Source: Anaerolineaceae bacterium oral taxon 439 (lineage in GTDB: Bacteria > Chloroflexota > Anaerolineae > Anaerolineales > Anaerolineaceae). Taken from it: a stretch of DNA of 64,000 nucleotides. Location: the NCBI GenBank assembly GCA_001717545.1, contig CP017039.1:2881495-2945494 (forward strand), in the 5' to 3' direction. The position numbers and the translations under genes are program-made. This document shows positions 43,298-51,915 of the stretch, piece after piece (the first letter of the stretch is position 1; each line of letters begins with the position of its first letter). Below the pieces are notes generated by a model. That model made no database searches. It was given only the letters and a program-made list of their open reading frames with translations, and was not told the origin of the DNA.

Positions 43298-44659
43298 ATG
43301 TTCATTCCGCACACCGACGCCGAACGCGGCGCCATGCTGGCGTCGCTCGGCATGAGCTCGATCGACCAGCTTTTCAGCGAAATTCCCAAAAGCGTCCGCT
43401 TCCCGAAGCTGAACCTGACGGACCGGATGACCGAGCCGGAAATCGTATCGCTGCTGACCGAGCTGGATCATGCCAACCTGTCGACTGAAGGAACGCCCTG
43501 CTTCCTGGGAGCTGGGGCATACCGGCACTATATCCCGGCGGTTCTCGATAACCTGACGGCGCGCGGCGATTTTTATACCGCGTACACGCCTTACCAGGCG
43601 GAAATCTCGCAGGGGACGCTCCAGGCCATTTTCGAATTCCAGTCTCTGATCGCGCGGCTGACCGGGATGGACGCCGCGAACGCGTCGCATTACGACGGCG
43701 CGACCGCCTGCGCAGAGGCTGGGATCTTAGCCTATCATCATTTCCGCGGAAAGCGAAAGAAAATCGTCGTTTCCGCCGGTCTCCATCCGCATTACCTGAC
43801 AACGCTGCGCACGTATTTACAGGACTTCGACGGCGTCCAGGTCGTCTCCCCGGCGCAGGACGTTTTCGAAGGCGCGGCCGGCGATGCGTTCCTCGCCGCG
43901 ATCGACGAAGACACGTCGCTCGTCCTGGCGGCATATCCCGATTTCTACGGAACGGTCGTCGACCTGACGCCCGTCGCCGACGCGGCGCATGCCAAAGGGG
44001 CGCTGTTCGCCGCCTGCGTCAATCCGATCGCGCTGGGACTGCTGAAAACGCCGGGAGAAATGGGCGCGGATATTGCCGTCGGAGAGGGCCAGCCGCTCGG
44101 GCTGGGCCTGAACTACGGCGGCCCCTATTTGGGGATCTTCGCAGTAAAAAAACCGTTGTTGAGAAAGATGTCCGGAAGAATCGTCGGCGAAACGATCGAC
44201 GACCGCGGCCAGCGCGCTTATGTCCTGACGCTGACCGCGCGGGAACAGCATATCCGTCGCGAAAAAGCCACGTCGAATATCTGCTCCAATCAGGGGCTGA
44301 ACGCGCTGCGCGCCGGGATGTACCTGGCCGAAATCGGCGCGGACGGACTGCGGAGCGTTGCGCGCCTCTGCTACGATAAGGCGCATTACGCCGCGGCGCA
44401 GCTCGACCGCTTAGCCGGCTATCGCGTCCTGAATACGGAACCTTTCTTCCATGAATTCGTCCTGCAATGCCCAAGGCCGGTCGAAAGCATCAACCAATGC
44501 CTTCTGGATCAGGAGATCATCGGCGGATACGACCTGAGCGGCGTATCGCCGGAGCTCGGGAACGCAATGCTGATCGCGGTGACCGAAACGACGTCGAAGG
44601 AAGATATCGACGACTTTTGCCATGCGCTGAAGCTGGAGGCCGATCATGTTCATGAATAA
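43298..44659 (+). CDS. gcvPA: Glycine dehydrogenase (decarboxylating) subunit 1
   Basis: 453 residues from ATG 43298, the family's usual length; an open extension back to 42998 is a shadow of gcvH in another frame. FIPHTDAERGAMLASLGMSS is the standard start, YTAYTPYQAEISQGTLQAIFEFQ the family signature, and NYGGPYLGIFAVKKPLLRKM and TLTAREQHIRREKATSNICS later blocks. With gcvPB it forms the PLP-dependent P protein. The gene starts 4 nt after gcvH and overlaps gcvPB by 14 nt. Confidence 0.95.
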   Translation: MFIPHTDAERGAMLASLGMSSIDQLFSEIPKSVRFPKLNLTDRMTEPEIVSLLTELDHANLSTEGTPCFLGAGAYRHYIPAVLDNLTARGDFYTAYTPYQAEISQGTLQAIFEFQSLIARLTGMDAANASHYDGATACAEAGILAYHHFRGKRKKIVVSAGLHPHYLTTLRTYLQDFDGVQVVSPAQDVFEGAAGDAFLAAIDEDTSLVLAAYPDFYGTVVDLTPVADAAHAKGALFAACVNPIALGLLKTPGEMGADIAVGEGQPLGLGLNYGGPYLGIFAVKKPLLRKMSGRIVGETIDDRGQRAYVLTLTAREQHIRREKATSNICSNQGLNALRAGMYLAEIGADGLRSVARLCYDKAHYAAAQLDRLAGYRVLNTEPFFHEFVLQCPRPVESINQCLLDQEIIGGYDLSGVSPELGNAMLIAVTETTSKEDIDDFCHALKLEADHVHE

Positions 44660-46100
44660 CGAAAAAACGATCTTTGAGCTATCGGTCCCCGGCCGGAAAG
44701 GCTTCCAATTCCCCGACGCGGACGTTCCCGAAACGGAACTCCCCGCCGGTCTGGTCCGCGAAACGCTGCCGATGCCCGAGCTGTCCGAGCTGGACGTCGT
44801 CCGGCATTATACCCGGCTGTCCCGGCTCAACTACTCGGTCGACAGCGGTTTTTACCCGCTCGGTTCGTGCACGATGAAATATAATCCCAAAGTCTGCGAA
44901 AAGGTCGCGGCCAGCGCGAGCTTCAGCCAGCTTCACCCGCTCCAGCCGATCGAAACGGTTCAGGGCGCGCTCGTCATCCTCTACGAGATGCAGACGATTC
45001 TCAGCGAAATCGGCGGCATGGCGGCCGGATCGCTTACGCCGGCGGCCGGCGCGCAGTCTGAATTCTGCGGAATCAAGATGATCGCCGCCTGCCTCCGGGC
45101 CCGCGGCCAGACGCAGCGAAAAGTCATGCTCATCCCGGACAGCGCGCATGGAACCAATCCGGCGTCGTCGGTCATGAGCGGCTTCGAATGCCGCCCGGTC
45201 AGGACGAACGAACGCGGGAATATCGACCTTGACGACCTCTCTCAGCATCTCAACGATCAGCTCGCCGGAATCATGATTACCAACCCGAATACGCTCGGAC
45301 TTTTCGACGAGAATATCCTCGAAGTCACGAAGCGCGTCCATGACGCCGGCGGTCTCGTTTACGGCGATGGCGCGAACATGAACGCGCTCCTCGGAATCGC
45401 CAAGCCGGCGAGCCTGGGGATCGACGTCATGCACTACAACCTGCATAAAACCTTCGGAACGCCTCATGGCGGCGGCGGCCCCGGCGCGGGCGCGGTCTGC
45501 TGCGTCGCGGAGTTAGCCGATTACCTTCCGGGACCCATCGCGGCGATCATTGAAGAAGGCGAAGACGGCGAACCGCCGCTCTACGGACTGATCCAGCCGA
45601 AGAAATCGATCGGGATGGTCCGCGCGTTCTGGGGCCATTTCGCGATCATCCTGCGCGCGTACGCCTATTGCATGATGCTGGGACGGTCGGGACTTCGCGA
45701 GGTCGGCGAAACCGCGACGCTGAACGCGAATTACCTGATGCATGCGCTGAAAGGTCTTTACCCGCTCCCGTACGACCGTACCTGCATGCATGAGTTTGTC
45801 CTCGACGTCAAATGGAAAGACGCGCCGGAAATCCGCGCGTTCGACGTCGCCAAGCGCATGATGGATTACGGGCTGCATCCGCCGACCTATTACTTCCCGC
45901 TGATCGTGCATGAAGCGCTGATGATCGAGCCGACCGAGACCGAAAGCAAAGAAACCCTCGACGCGTTTATCGACGTCATGCGCAGGATCGCCGAAGAAGC
46001 GCGGACGAATCCCGCCCTGCTGACCGGCGCGCCAAAAGAGACCCCGTTCGGACGCCTGGACGAGGTCAGGGCGGCGAAGGATTTAAAAATCGTCGCGTAA
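44646..46100 (+). CDS. gcvPB: Glycine dehydrogenase (decarboxylating) subunit 2
   Basis: 484 residues. IFELSVPGRKGFQFPD is the family start; the PLP-binding Lys is in VMHYNLHKTFGTPHGGGGPG, and DSAHGTNPASSVMSGF and GDGANMNALLGIAKP are matching P-protein blocks. It carries the cofactor and active site of the two-subunit P protein. Its start overlaps gcvPA by 14 nt, implying coupling. An ATG two codons later could also serve as start. Confidence 0.95.
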   Translation: MFMNNEKTIFELSVPGRKGFQFPDADVPETELPAGLVRETLPMPELSELDVVRHYTRLSRLNYSVDSGFYPLGSCTMKYNPKVCEKVAASASFSQLHPLQPIETVQGALVILYEMQTILSEIGGMAAGSLTPAAGAQSEFCGIKMIAACLRARGQTQRKVMLIPDSAHGTNPASSVMSGFECRPVRTNERGNIDLDDLSQHLNDQLAGIMITNPNTLGLFDENILEVTKRVHDAGGLVYGDGANMNALLGIAKPASLGIDVMHYNLHKTFGTPHGGGGPGAGAVCCVAELADYLPGPIAAIIEEGEDGEPPLYGLIQPKKSIGMVRAFWGHFAIILRAYAYCMMLGRSGLREVGETATLNANYLMHALKGLYPLPYDRTCMHEFVLDVKWKDAPEIRAFDVAKRMMDYGLHPPTYYFPLIVHEALMIEPTETESKETLDAFIDVMRRIAEEARTNPALLTGAPKETPFGRLDEVRAAKDLKIVA

Positions 46101-46140
46101 TTATGGAAAATGATCTTTTGAAAGGATAACAAAACTGAAA

Positions 46141-47511
46141 ATGACTGATTATATATCGATTGAGACCGGATTAACGCTGACGGCGAAAACGGCGGACAGC
46201 GCCGCGCTCGTCGTAACCCTCGACCTGAGCGACGCGGACCCGTTCCTCAGCGAACGCGGCGCTTATCGCATGAACGAAAAGAAACTGATCTTCGGCTCAG
46301 GGAAGAAACGGACCCCGTCCGCGATCCGGAACCTCGGCGGCGACGTCGTCCGTCGGCTCGTCAAGGCGAAAATCGACGACGCCGCGATCGAATTCCCTGA
46401 GGGGATGACCGAGGCGGAAATCGGGGCATTCCTCGAAGGCCTTCTCCTCGGCGCGTTCGCGTTCGAACGCTATAAAGACGAGAAAACGGCCGGGGCCGTC
46501 CGCGTTTCGGTCGATCCGAAATTCGCGGCGCTCGTCGCCGAGAAGAACGCGCTCTGCGCCGCGGTTAACATGGCGCGGGACTGGGCGCATGAACCCGCGT
46601 CGGTCGTTAACCCGCTGACGCTCGCCGAACGCGCTAAAGCTTTAGCCGACCGGTACGGACTTGAATTAAAAGTCATGACCGACGAAGAGCTGCGCGCGAT
46701 GGGCGCGGGCGCGATCGTCGCCGTCGGGCAGGGCAGCAAGACGCCCTCCCGGCTGATCACGCTGACGTACAGGGGGAACCGCAAAGACGATCCGGTCGTC
46801 CTCGTCGGAAAAGCGATCACGTTCGATTCCGGCGGCTACTCGATTAAACCGACCGACTCGATGGTCGGGATGAAATACGATAAATGCGGCGCGATGGCGG
46901 TCCTGGGAACGCTCCGCGCGGCGGCGGAGCTCAAGATCGACCAGCCGATCGTCGGCGTCATCTGCTCCGCGGAGAACATGCTCAGCCGCGATTCCTATCG
47001 CCCGGACGATATCCTGACGTCGCTGTCGGGAAAAACGATTGAAGTCATTTCGACCGACGCCGAGGGCCGCCTCGTTCTCGCCGACGGCCTCACGTACGCG
47101 CAGCGGACCTTCAAGCCGAAAGCCATGGTTGATCTGGCGACGCTGACCGGCGGCGTTTTCGTCGCGCTCGGCCGCGTCCGCGCCGGATTGATGAGCAATC
47201 GGGATGAGCTCGCGAACGCGCTCTTCGCCGCCGGCGAACGCACGGACGAACGTCTGTGGCGAATGCCGCTGGACGAGGAATACCGCGAGCTGATCAAGGG
47301 AAAAGACGCCGATATCAAGAACTCCGGCGGACGCGGCGCTTCGACGATCGTCGGCGGCATGTTCCTCAAAGAGTTCGTCTCGGACGACGTCCCCTGGGCC
47401 CACCTGGATATCGCCGCCGTCGCCGACTCGAGTGACGGAAATCCGATCTGTCAGCCCGGAGGAACCGGCTTCGGCGTCCGGCTGCTCGTCGATTGGATCC
47501 AATCGTTATAA
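46141..47511 (+). CDS. pepA: Leucyl aminopeptidase, M17 family
   Basis: 456 residues, somewhat short for PepA. The metal/catalytic motifs are complete: LVGKAITFDSGGYSIKPTD (Lys and Asp), KYDKCGAMAVLG, and VISTDAEGRLVLADGLTYA (the NTDAEGRLVL motif with Ser for Asn). The N-terminal domain is divergent. It follows gcvPB by 40 bp with GAAAGGA as ribosome site, so co-transcription with the gcv genes is possible. It probably releases N-terminal amino acids, or Cys-Gly dipeptides, in the cytoplasm. Confidence 0.92.
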   Translation: MTDYISIETGLTLTAKTADSAALVVTLDLSDADPFLSERGAYRMNEKKLIFGSGKKRTPSAIRNLGGDVVRRLVKAKIDDAAIEFPEGMTEAEIGAFLEGLLLGAFAFERYKDEKTAGAVRVSVDPKFAALVAEKNALCAAVNMARDWAHEPASVVNPLTLAERAKALADRYGLELKVMTDEELRAMGAGAIVAVGQGSKTPSRLITLTYRGNRKDDPVVLVGKAITFDSGGYSIKPTDSMVGMKYDKCGAMAVLGTLRAAAELKIDQPIVGVICSAENMLSRDSYRPDDILTSLSGKTIEVISTDAEGRLVLADGLTYAQRTFKPKAMVDLATLTGGVFVALGRVRAGLMSNRDELANALFAAGERTDERLWRMPLDEEYRELIKGKDADIKNSGGRGASTIVGGMFLKEFVSDDVPWAHLDIAAVADSSDGNPICQPGGTGFGVRLLVDWIQSL

Positions 47512-47536
47512 CCGCGCTTATCCGCGAACGAAATCT

Positions 47537-47573
47537 GAAGCCGTGCGAAACCGTCCTGGTTTTGCGCGGCTTC
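47537..47573 (+). terminator. 16-bp hairpin after the aminopeptidase gene
   Basis: 47537-47552 pairs with 47558-47573 over 16 bp with two G-U wobbles and a 5-nt loop, 25 bp after the pepA stop. There is no U-tract, so it is a candidate 3' end or stability hairpin rather than a canonical terminator. The remainder of 47512-47628 shows nothing else. Confidence 0.55.
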
Positions 47574-47628
47574 ATGAAAATCAGCTTTCAAGGCGTGCAG
47601 TGCGCCGGAATGAGGGTATGAGGCTAAA

Positions 47629-48051
47629 TTGGCGGGATTATTCGGTTTTCTGACCGGCGTCGTCGTTACGCTGGCGAATCTGGTTAACGCGAACTTATTC
47701 GGAATTTTTGGAAATTCGCTGGCGACGGCCCTGATTCATTTTTGCGGACTGCTGATCATGACGTGCGTTTGTCTGGTCCGTTTTGAACGGTTCCGGATCC
47801 CGAAGACCCCGCTTTGGATCTGGGGAGCGGGACTGATCGGAATCGTGACGATCTTTTTCTCGAACATTGCCTTTTCAAACCTCAATATGACGCTGGCGAC
47901 GGCGGCGGTTCTCGCCGGGCAGGTTACGTGCGGACTGATTTTCGACGCGACCGGGTTCATGGGATCGCGGAAGATCCCGATCGGCAACCGCCAGCTGATC
48001 AGTCTGGGGCTGATCCTGACAGGAATGACAGCGATGGTCCTATGGCAGTAA
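47629..48051 (+). CDS. YdcZ (DUF606) family membrane protein, first of a pair
   Basis: 140 residues from TTG 47629 (no better start seen); four to five membrane helices. GLFGFLTGVVVTLANLVNAN is the conserved start of the DUF606/YdcZ family in the DMT superfamily, with IAFSNLNMTLATAAVLAGQV and LISLGLILTGM near the end. Members occur as tandem half-size genes that probably form a heterodimer; the substrate is unknown. It overlaps the second gene by 10 nt. Confidence 0.82.
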   Translation: MAGLFGFLTGVVVTLANLVNANLFGIFGNSLATALIHFCGLLIMTCVCLVRFERFRIPKTPLWIWGAGLIGIVTIFFSNIAFSNLNMTLATAAVLAGQVTCGLIFDATGFMGSRKIPIGNRQLISLGLILTGMTAMVLWQ

Positions 48052-48512
48052 GCTTAACGCTCGCGTTCCTTTCCGGCTTTACGATCCTCCTGTCGCGGAC
48101 GCTTAACGCACGCCTGAGCTCCCATATCGGCATGAAGCATACCATCCTGATCAATTACCTGGCAGGGACGATCGGCGCACTGATCGTTTTCGCTATCGGA
48201 GGCGGACGGATCCCAACCTTCGATCGTCCGCTGACGCTGGCGGACGCGCCTTCGTTTCTGGGCGGTCTGGCGGGGATTATCGTCGTCGGAACCAGCGCGT
48301 TTCTCGTTCCGCGGCTTCCGGCGTATGTCCTGACGTTAGCTATTTTCCTGGGCCAGCTTTTCAGCGGTATGGCGATCGATCTCCTTCGCGAGGGGAGGAC
48401 GCCGATCGGAAAAATCGTCGGATTCGCGCTGATTCTTGCCGGGCTCCTCGTCAGCTTCCCCGGCAAACGAGCCGACGCGAAGCTTCCGGACGAAACGGGA
48501 CCGACCGCATGA
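48042..48512 (+). CDS. YdcZ (DUF606) family membrane protein, second of a pair
   Basis: 156 residues from ATG 48042, overlapping the first gene by 10 nt. Helices and motifs mirror its partner: LSGFTILLSRTLNARLSSHI, INYLAGTIGALIVFAIGG and VGFALILAGLLVSFPGK. The antiparallel pair is the usual DUF606 arrangement. ATG of the following GT39-like gene overlaps its stop by 4 nt, placing all three in one operon. Confidence 0.85.
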   Translation: MAVSLTLAFLSGFTILLSRTLNARLSSHIGMKHTILINYLAGTIGALIVFAIGGGRIPTFDRPLTLADAPSFLGGLAGIIVVGTSAFLVPRLPAYVLTLAIFLGQLFSGMAIDLLREGRTPIGKIVGFALILAGLLVSFPGKRADAKLPDETGPTA

Positions 48513-50389
48513 GCCGGAGAATCCGCACGCTTCAGTTCGCTTTAGCCGTATCGCTGCTGCCGCTGATCGCGGGCGCGCTGGCTCCGAACCCGGTTTGGCG
48601 CCAATGGGGCGACGCGGCCACGGAGGACGGGAAGTTAGAGCTGCTGACCGAACCGCTGATTTCAGCGCTGCGGATCGGCTCTGGAATCCTCGGATTTTTT
48701 TTCGCCGTTCTGATCGCGCTGCTGAGCCGGTTCCCGAAACGCGCGTCCGAATTCCTGTCCGGACGAAAAGACGCGCTCGCCGCCTGGCCGGGCGCCTTTG
48801 CCGCTGACACACGTGCCTTTACCGAGCGCAGCCGGAGCTTCCTGAGAATCGACGATCGGACGGTCCGAATCGGATTCGTCCTGATCTGGATCACTGGGAT
48901 CTCGCTGCGCGGCGCGCTGCTGAACCGTCCAATGACGCATGACGAGTCCTATACGGTCGTGACCTGGGCGTCAGGCTCCTTTCGCTACGCCGTCAGCGAT
49001 TATCACCTGCCCAATAATCATATTTTTCATACCCTTCTCGTCTGGTTCATCTATCATTTCGTCGGGAAATCGCCTGCGCTGCTGCGGCTGCCCGCGTTTC
49101 TCGCCGGCGGGCTGCTGATCACGGCGGTCTTCTATCTCGGAAAGAAATTTTACGGGGAGCGGACCGGTTTAATCGCCGAGGGACTCGCCGCGCTGTCCCC
49201 ATTCCTGATCGATTACGCGTCGAACGCCCGCGGCTACAGCGCGTTCGCGCTGTCAGCGGTCCTGATCTTCATCCTTGCCGACGCGCTGCGCAGGCGGCCG
49301 AACCGCCTGATCGAGGCGACAATTCCGATCGTCGCGGCGCTGAGCTTTTTTACGCTGCCGATAACGCTGTATCCGTTCGGCGCAATGTGCGTCTGGCTGA
49401 CGGCGAACGCGCTGACCCGCGCGGCCGGCGACGCATCCGAATCCGGACCCGAACTCCTTGCCGCCGTTTTCCGAATCGGATTGGCGACGATTGCGCTGAC
49501 CGTCCTTCTGTATCTGCCGCTGTTCCATGAAGCCGGAACCGCGCCGCTGTTCGATAACGTTTTCGTACGCCCGCTCCCGGCGTCGGACTTCCGTCCGACG
49601 ATGATCTCGCGCGGGCTGGACTTTCTCGACGCGTTCAGCGACGGGATCGGGCCGGTCCTAAGCGGGATCCTCCTTGTCGGCGCAGCGCTGACGCTCGTCC
49701 CGGGCCGCCGGACGCCTGTTTTCCCAACCGCGGCGGCGTTCCTGCTTTGGCTTGCCCCGTTGATCCTTTGGCGGCGGCCGAATCTCTGGCCGCGGACGCA
49801 GCTCTACCTCTTCCCGTTCCTCTTCGTCTGGGGCGCGGGCGGGATCGCGAGCGTCGGCGGGACGATCGCCGTTCGACTTCGAAACGGCGGAAAGCTGCCC
49901 TCCGGCGCTGCGCTCGCCCGTGCGGGACGCGTCCTCTGGCTCGCAGTCTGGATCGTCCTTCTCGTTCCGGCGCTCCAACGAACCGCCCGGATCGCGGCGA
50001 TCGGAAGTCCGCATGAAGCGGCGATCCAAACCGTCCTGCAGCGCGAAAACCGGGAGGGGATCGGGACGGAACGGAAGACCGACGAGGTCTATTTCATCGT
50101 TGCGCCCGAGGACGACGCGGCGATCTGGTACTACGCCGATCTGCATGCCATCGGGAAACGCTTCTTTGACCGAAACCGTCCGTTCCGGACCGTTTACGTC
50201 TACGTCAATCCGGTCAACGAAGGGTACGAAGAGCCGAGGACGGTCGAAGACGTCGTTGAGCGTTACGGGCCGGGCGCCGCTTTTTTAGACTGGGAAACGA
50301 AAGAAACGGTTTTCGAACGCCTCCCCGAAGCGAAGCTTTTCCGCTTTGACGCAAACGAACGCGTGATCCGCGAAACGTTCGGGAAATAA
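48509..50389 (+). CDS. Polytopic membrane glycosyltransferase, GT39/ArnT-like
   Basis: 626 residues, about twelve membrane helices. The first periplasmic loop after the catalytic helix reads NRPMTHDESYTVVTWASGSF, where the HDE motif supplies the Asp-Glu expected of PMT/ArnT-type enzymes; ARGYSAFALSAVLIF and YHLPNNHIFHTLLVWFIYHF match family blocks. A soluble C-terminal region of about 110 residues follows the last helix. It overlaps ydcZ-2 by 4 nt and converges on scpA with a 12-bp gap. It is a different subtype from the two transferases at 200-3294. Confidence 0.82.
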   Translation: MSRRIRTLQFALAVSLLPLIAGALAPNPVWRQWGDAATEDGKLELLTEPLISALRIGSGILGFFFAVLIALLSRFPKRASEFLSGRKDALAAWPGAFAADTRAFTERSRSFLRIDDRTVRIGFVLIWITGISLRGALLNRPMTHDESYTVVTWASGSFRYAVSDYHLPNNHIFHTLLVWFIYHFVGKSPALLRLPAFLAGGLLITAVFYLGKKFYGERTGLIAEGLAALSPFLIDYASNARGYSAFALSAVLIFILADALRRRPNRLIEATIPIVAALSFFTLPITLYPFGAMCVWLTANALTRAAGDASESGPELLAAVFRIGLATIALTVLLYLPLFHEAGTAPLFDNVFVRPLPASDFRPTMISRGLDFLDAFSDGIGPVLSGILLVGAALTLVPGRRTPVFPTAAAFLLWLAPLILWRRPNLWPRTQLYLFPFLFVWGAGGIASVGGTIAVRLRNGGKLPSGAALARAGRVLWLAVWIVLLVPALQRTARIAAIGSPHEAAIQTVLQRENREGIGTERKTDEVYFIVAPEDDAAIWYYADLHAIGKRFFDRNRPFRTVYVYVNPVNEGYEEPRTVEDVVERYGPGAAFLDWETKETVFERLPEAKLFRFDANERVIRETFGK

Positions 50390-50401
50390 CGCCGCGACGG
50401 C

Positions 50402-51196
50402 TTACTCCGAAAATTCAGTAACGATTTCACCCTCAAAACCGCCGCCGTCCACACCGCCATCGAGCGCCGCGATCTCAATATCGCTGAAAAGCTCCGGCTG
50501 ATCGATCCGGATAACCCGCCGCTTAATCAGCTCCAGCATCGCCAGAAACGTCACGACGACCTCAACACGCGTCGGCGAAACGAGCAACGACGAAAACGAG
50601 ACCGAATCCCCGGCCTTGAGCCGGTCGAGGAGCGCGCGGATCCGATCGCCAATCGTCAGCCGCGGGCCCTTCAGGACCGACGAAACGACCCGCGGTTCGG
50701 CCTTTTTTCGGAAAAGCTGCGCCGCGACGGCGGCCAGCCGCTCCAGCGTCAGGTCGGATAAATCCAACGGCGGTTCGTAACCGAGCTGCGGCGGAGCGAG
50801 GCGTTCGTACGCGCGCTGACCGCTTTCTTCGATCCGCGCAAGCTCCTCGGCCAGCTGTTTGAAACGGCGATAGGTGATGAGCTGCGCCGCGAGGTCTTCG
50901 TCCCCGGACTCGTCCAGCTCCGGAATCTCAACCGTCGTCTTCGGGAGCAGCGCGGACGATTTAATCAGGATCAGCCGCGCCGCGATAACGAGGAACGCCG
51001 AAACGTCTTCCGGATGATTCCCCTCCATCCCACGAACCGTTTCCAGAAACTGATCCGTTACCTGCGCCAGCGACAGCAGCGTAATATCCAGCTCCGCCCT
51101 CTCGATCAGGTCCAGCAGCAGATCAAGCGGGCCCTGATAAACGTCCGTCTCAACCCGGTATTCGTCCGATCGGAAAGCGGTAAATCGCGATTTCAT
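50402..51196 (-). CDS. scpA: Segregation and condensation protein A
   Basis: 264 residues. EYRVETDVYQGPLDLLLDLIERAELDI is the ScpA kleisin N-terminus, and FLVIAARLILIKSSALLPK the next block; the C-terminal winged helix has VVVTFLAMLELIKRRVIRID. It bridges the SMC heads together with ScpB. It is transcribed convergently with the membrane transferase, on the strand opposite scpB at 36985-37545. Confidence 0.93.
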   Translation of the reverse strand: MKSRFTAFRSDEYRVETDVYQGPLDLLLDLIERAELDITLLSLAQVTDQFLETVRGMEGNHPEDVSAFLVIAARLILIKSSALLPKTTVEIPELDESGDEDLAAQLITYRRFKQLAEELARIEESGQRAYERLAPPQLGYEPPLDLSDLTLERLAAVAAQLFRKKAEPRVVSSVLKGPRLTIGDRIRALLDRLKAGDSVSFSSLLVSPTRVEVVVTFLAMLELIKRRVIRIDQPELFSDIEIAALDGGVDGGGFEGEIVTEFSE

Positions 51197-51253
51197 GCGC
51201 TCAATTTTAGCATAGGCACGAAGCGCGATCGCCCGGATCGCGCGCGGAGGATT

Positions 51254-51703
51254 TCACGTGTCGATCCGCTCCAGCTCATGAATCGACCGGTTGCGGTAAA
51301 TCAGGTCGTTCCGGACGCCGAAACCGATTTTTTCCCAGAAGGCGTTCCCGCCCTCGTTCCGCGCAAAAACGACGAGAGCGGCTTTTTGGATTCCTTCCCG
51401 TTCGAGCGCGTCCAACGCTGATTCGACGAGCCGCCGCGCAAGGCCGCCCCGGCGGAACTCCGAATCGACGCAGAGATGATAGATATAACCGCGCCGTCCG
51501 TCATGACCCGCTAAAATTACGCCGGCCAACCCCGTTCCGTCGATCGCAGCGAAACAGCTCGTCGGATTCCGGGCAATGAATTTCGCGAACCCAGCCCGGC
51601 TGTCGTCCGTCGTATTCAGCCCCATTCCCGGCGTCCGGACCCATAAATCGTAAACCGCGTCGTAATCCTCCGCCGTCAGATTGCGAATTTCGATTTTCTC
51701 CAT
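51254..51703 (-). CDS. GNAT-family N-acetyltransferase
   Basis: 149 residues from ATG 51703, preceded by GGAGG at 8 nt; an in-frame start at 51745 lacks a site. The GNAT fold is clear: IRNLTAEDYDAVYDLWV at the N-terminus, IYHLCVDSEFRRGGLARRLV with the acetyl-CoA loop RRGGLA, and ALVVFARNEGGNAFWEKIGF at the end. Acetylation target unknown. It is followed 57 bp later by scpA on the same strand. Confidence 0.9.
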   Translation of the reverse strand: MEKIEIRNLTAEDYDAVYDLWVRTPGMGLNTTDDSRAGFAKFIARNPTSCFAAIDGTGLAGVILAGHDGRRGYIYHLCVDSEFRRGGLARRLVESALDALEREGIQKAALVVFARNEGGNAFWEKIGFGVRNDLIYRNRSIHELERIDT

Positions 51704-51782
51704 CCCGTTGTCCTCCGACGTCATCGTTTCATCCGCTCCTATCATAATCGCGTTTCCACGCGCTGCGAACCTTTCTTATAAT

Positions 51783-51816
51783 ATAGTGGTTGAGGACAGA
51801 TAGTGGTTGAGGACAG
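51783..51816. repeat. Two tandem copies of a 17-bp sequence
   Basis: ATAGTGGTTGAGGACAG occurs at 51783-51799 and again at 51800-51816 without change. It lies 100 bp upstream of the Schlafen-like gene, at the left edge of the AT-richer insert. It could be an insertion-site duplication or a regulator site. The rest of 51704-51915 shows only the GGAGGTGA ribosome site. Confidence 0.85.
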
Positions 51817-51915
51817 GATGACTGCGGTCAGGGTTGCCTTTTTCTATATACAGCAGCGTAAAGTTGTCGGCATGTTTTAGTTGAATTTATATATAAAACC
51901 CGGAGGTGATGACGC

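Noticed and set aside
36985..51196. Separation of scpA and scpB as evidence of rearrangement
   Set aside because: Unlinked scpA and scpB occur in several lineages; no repeat or junction supports a recent event here.
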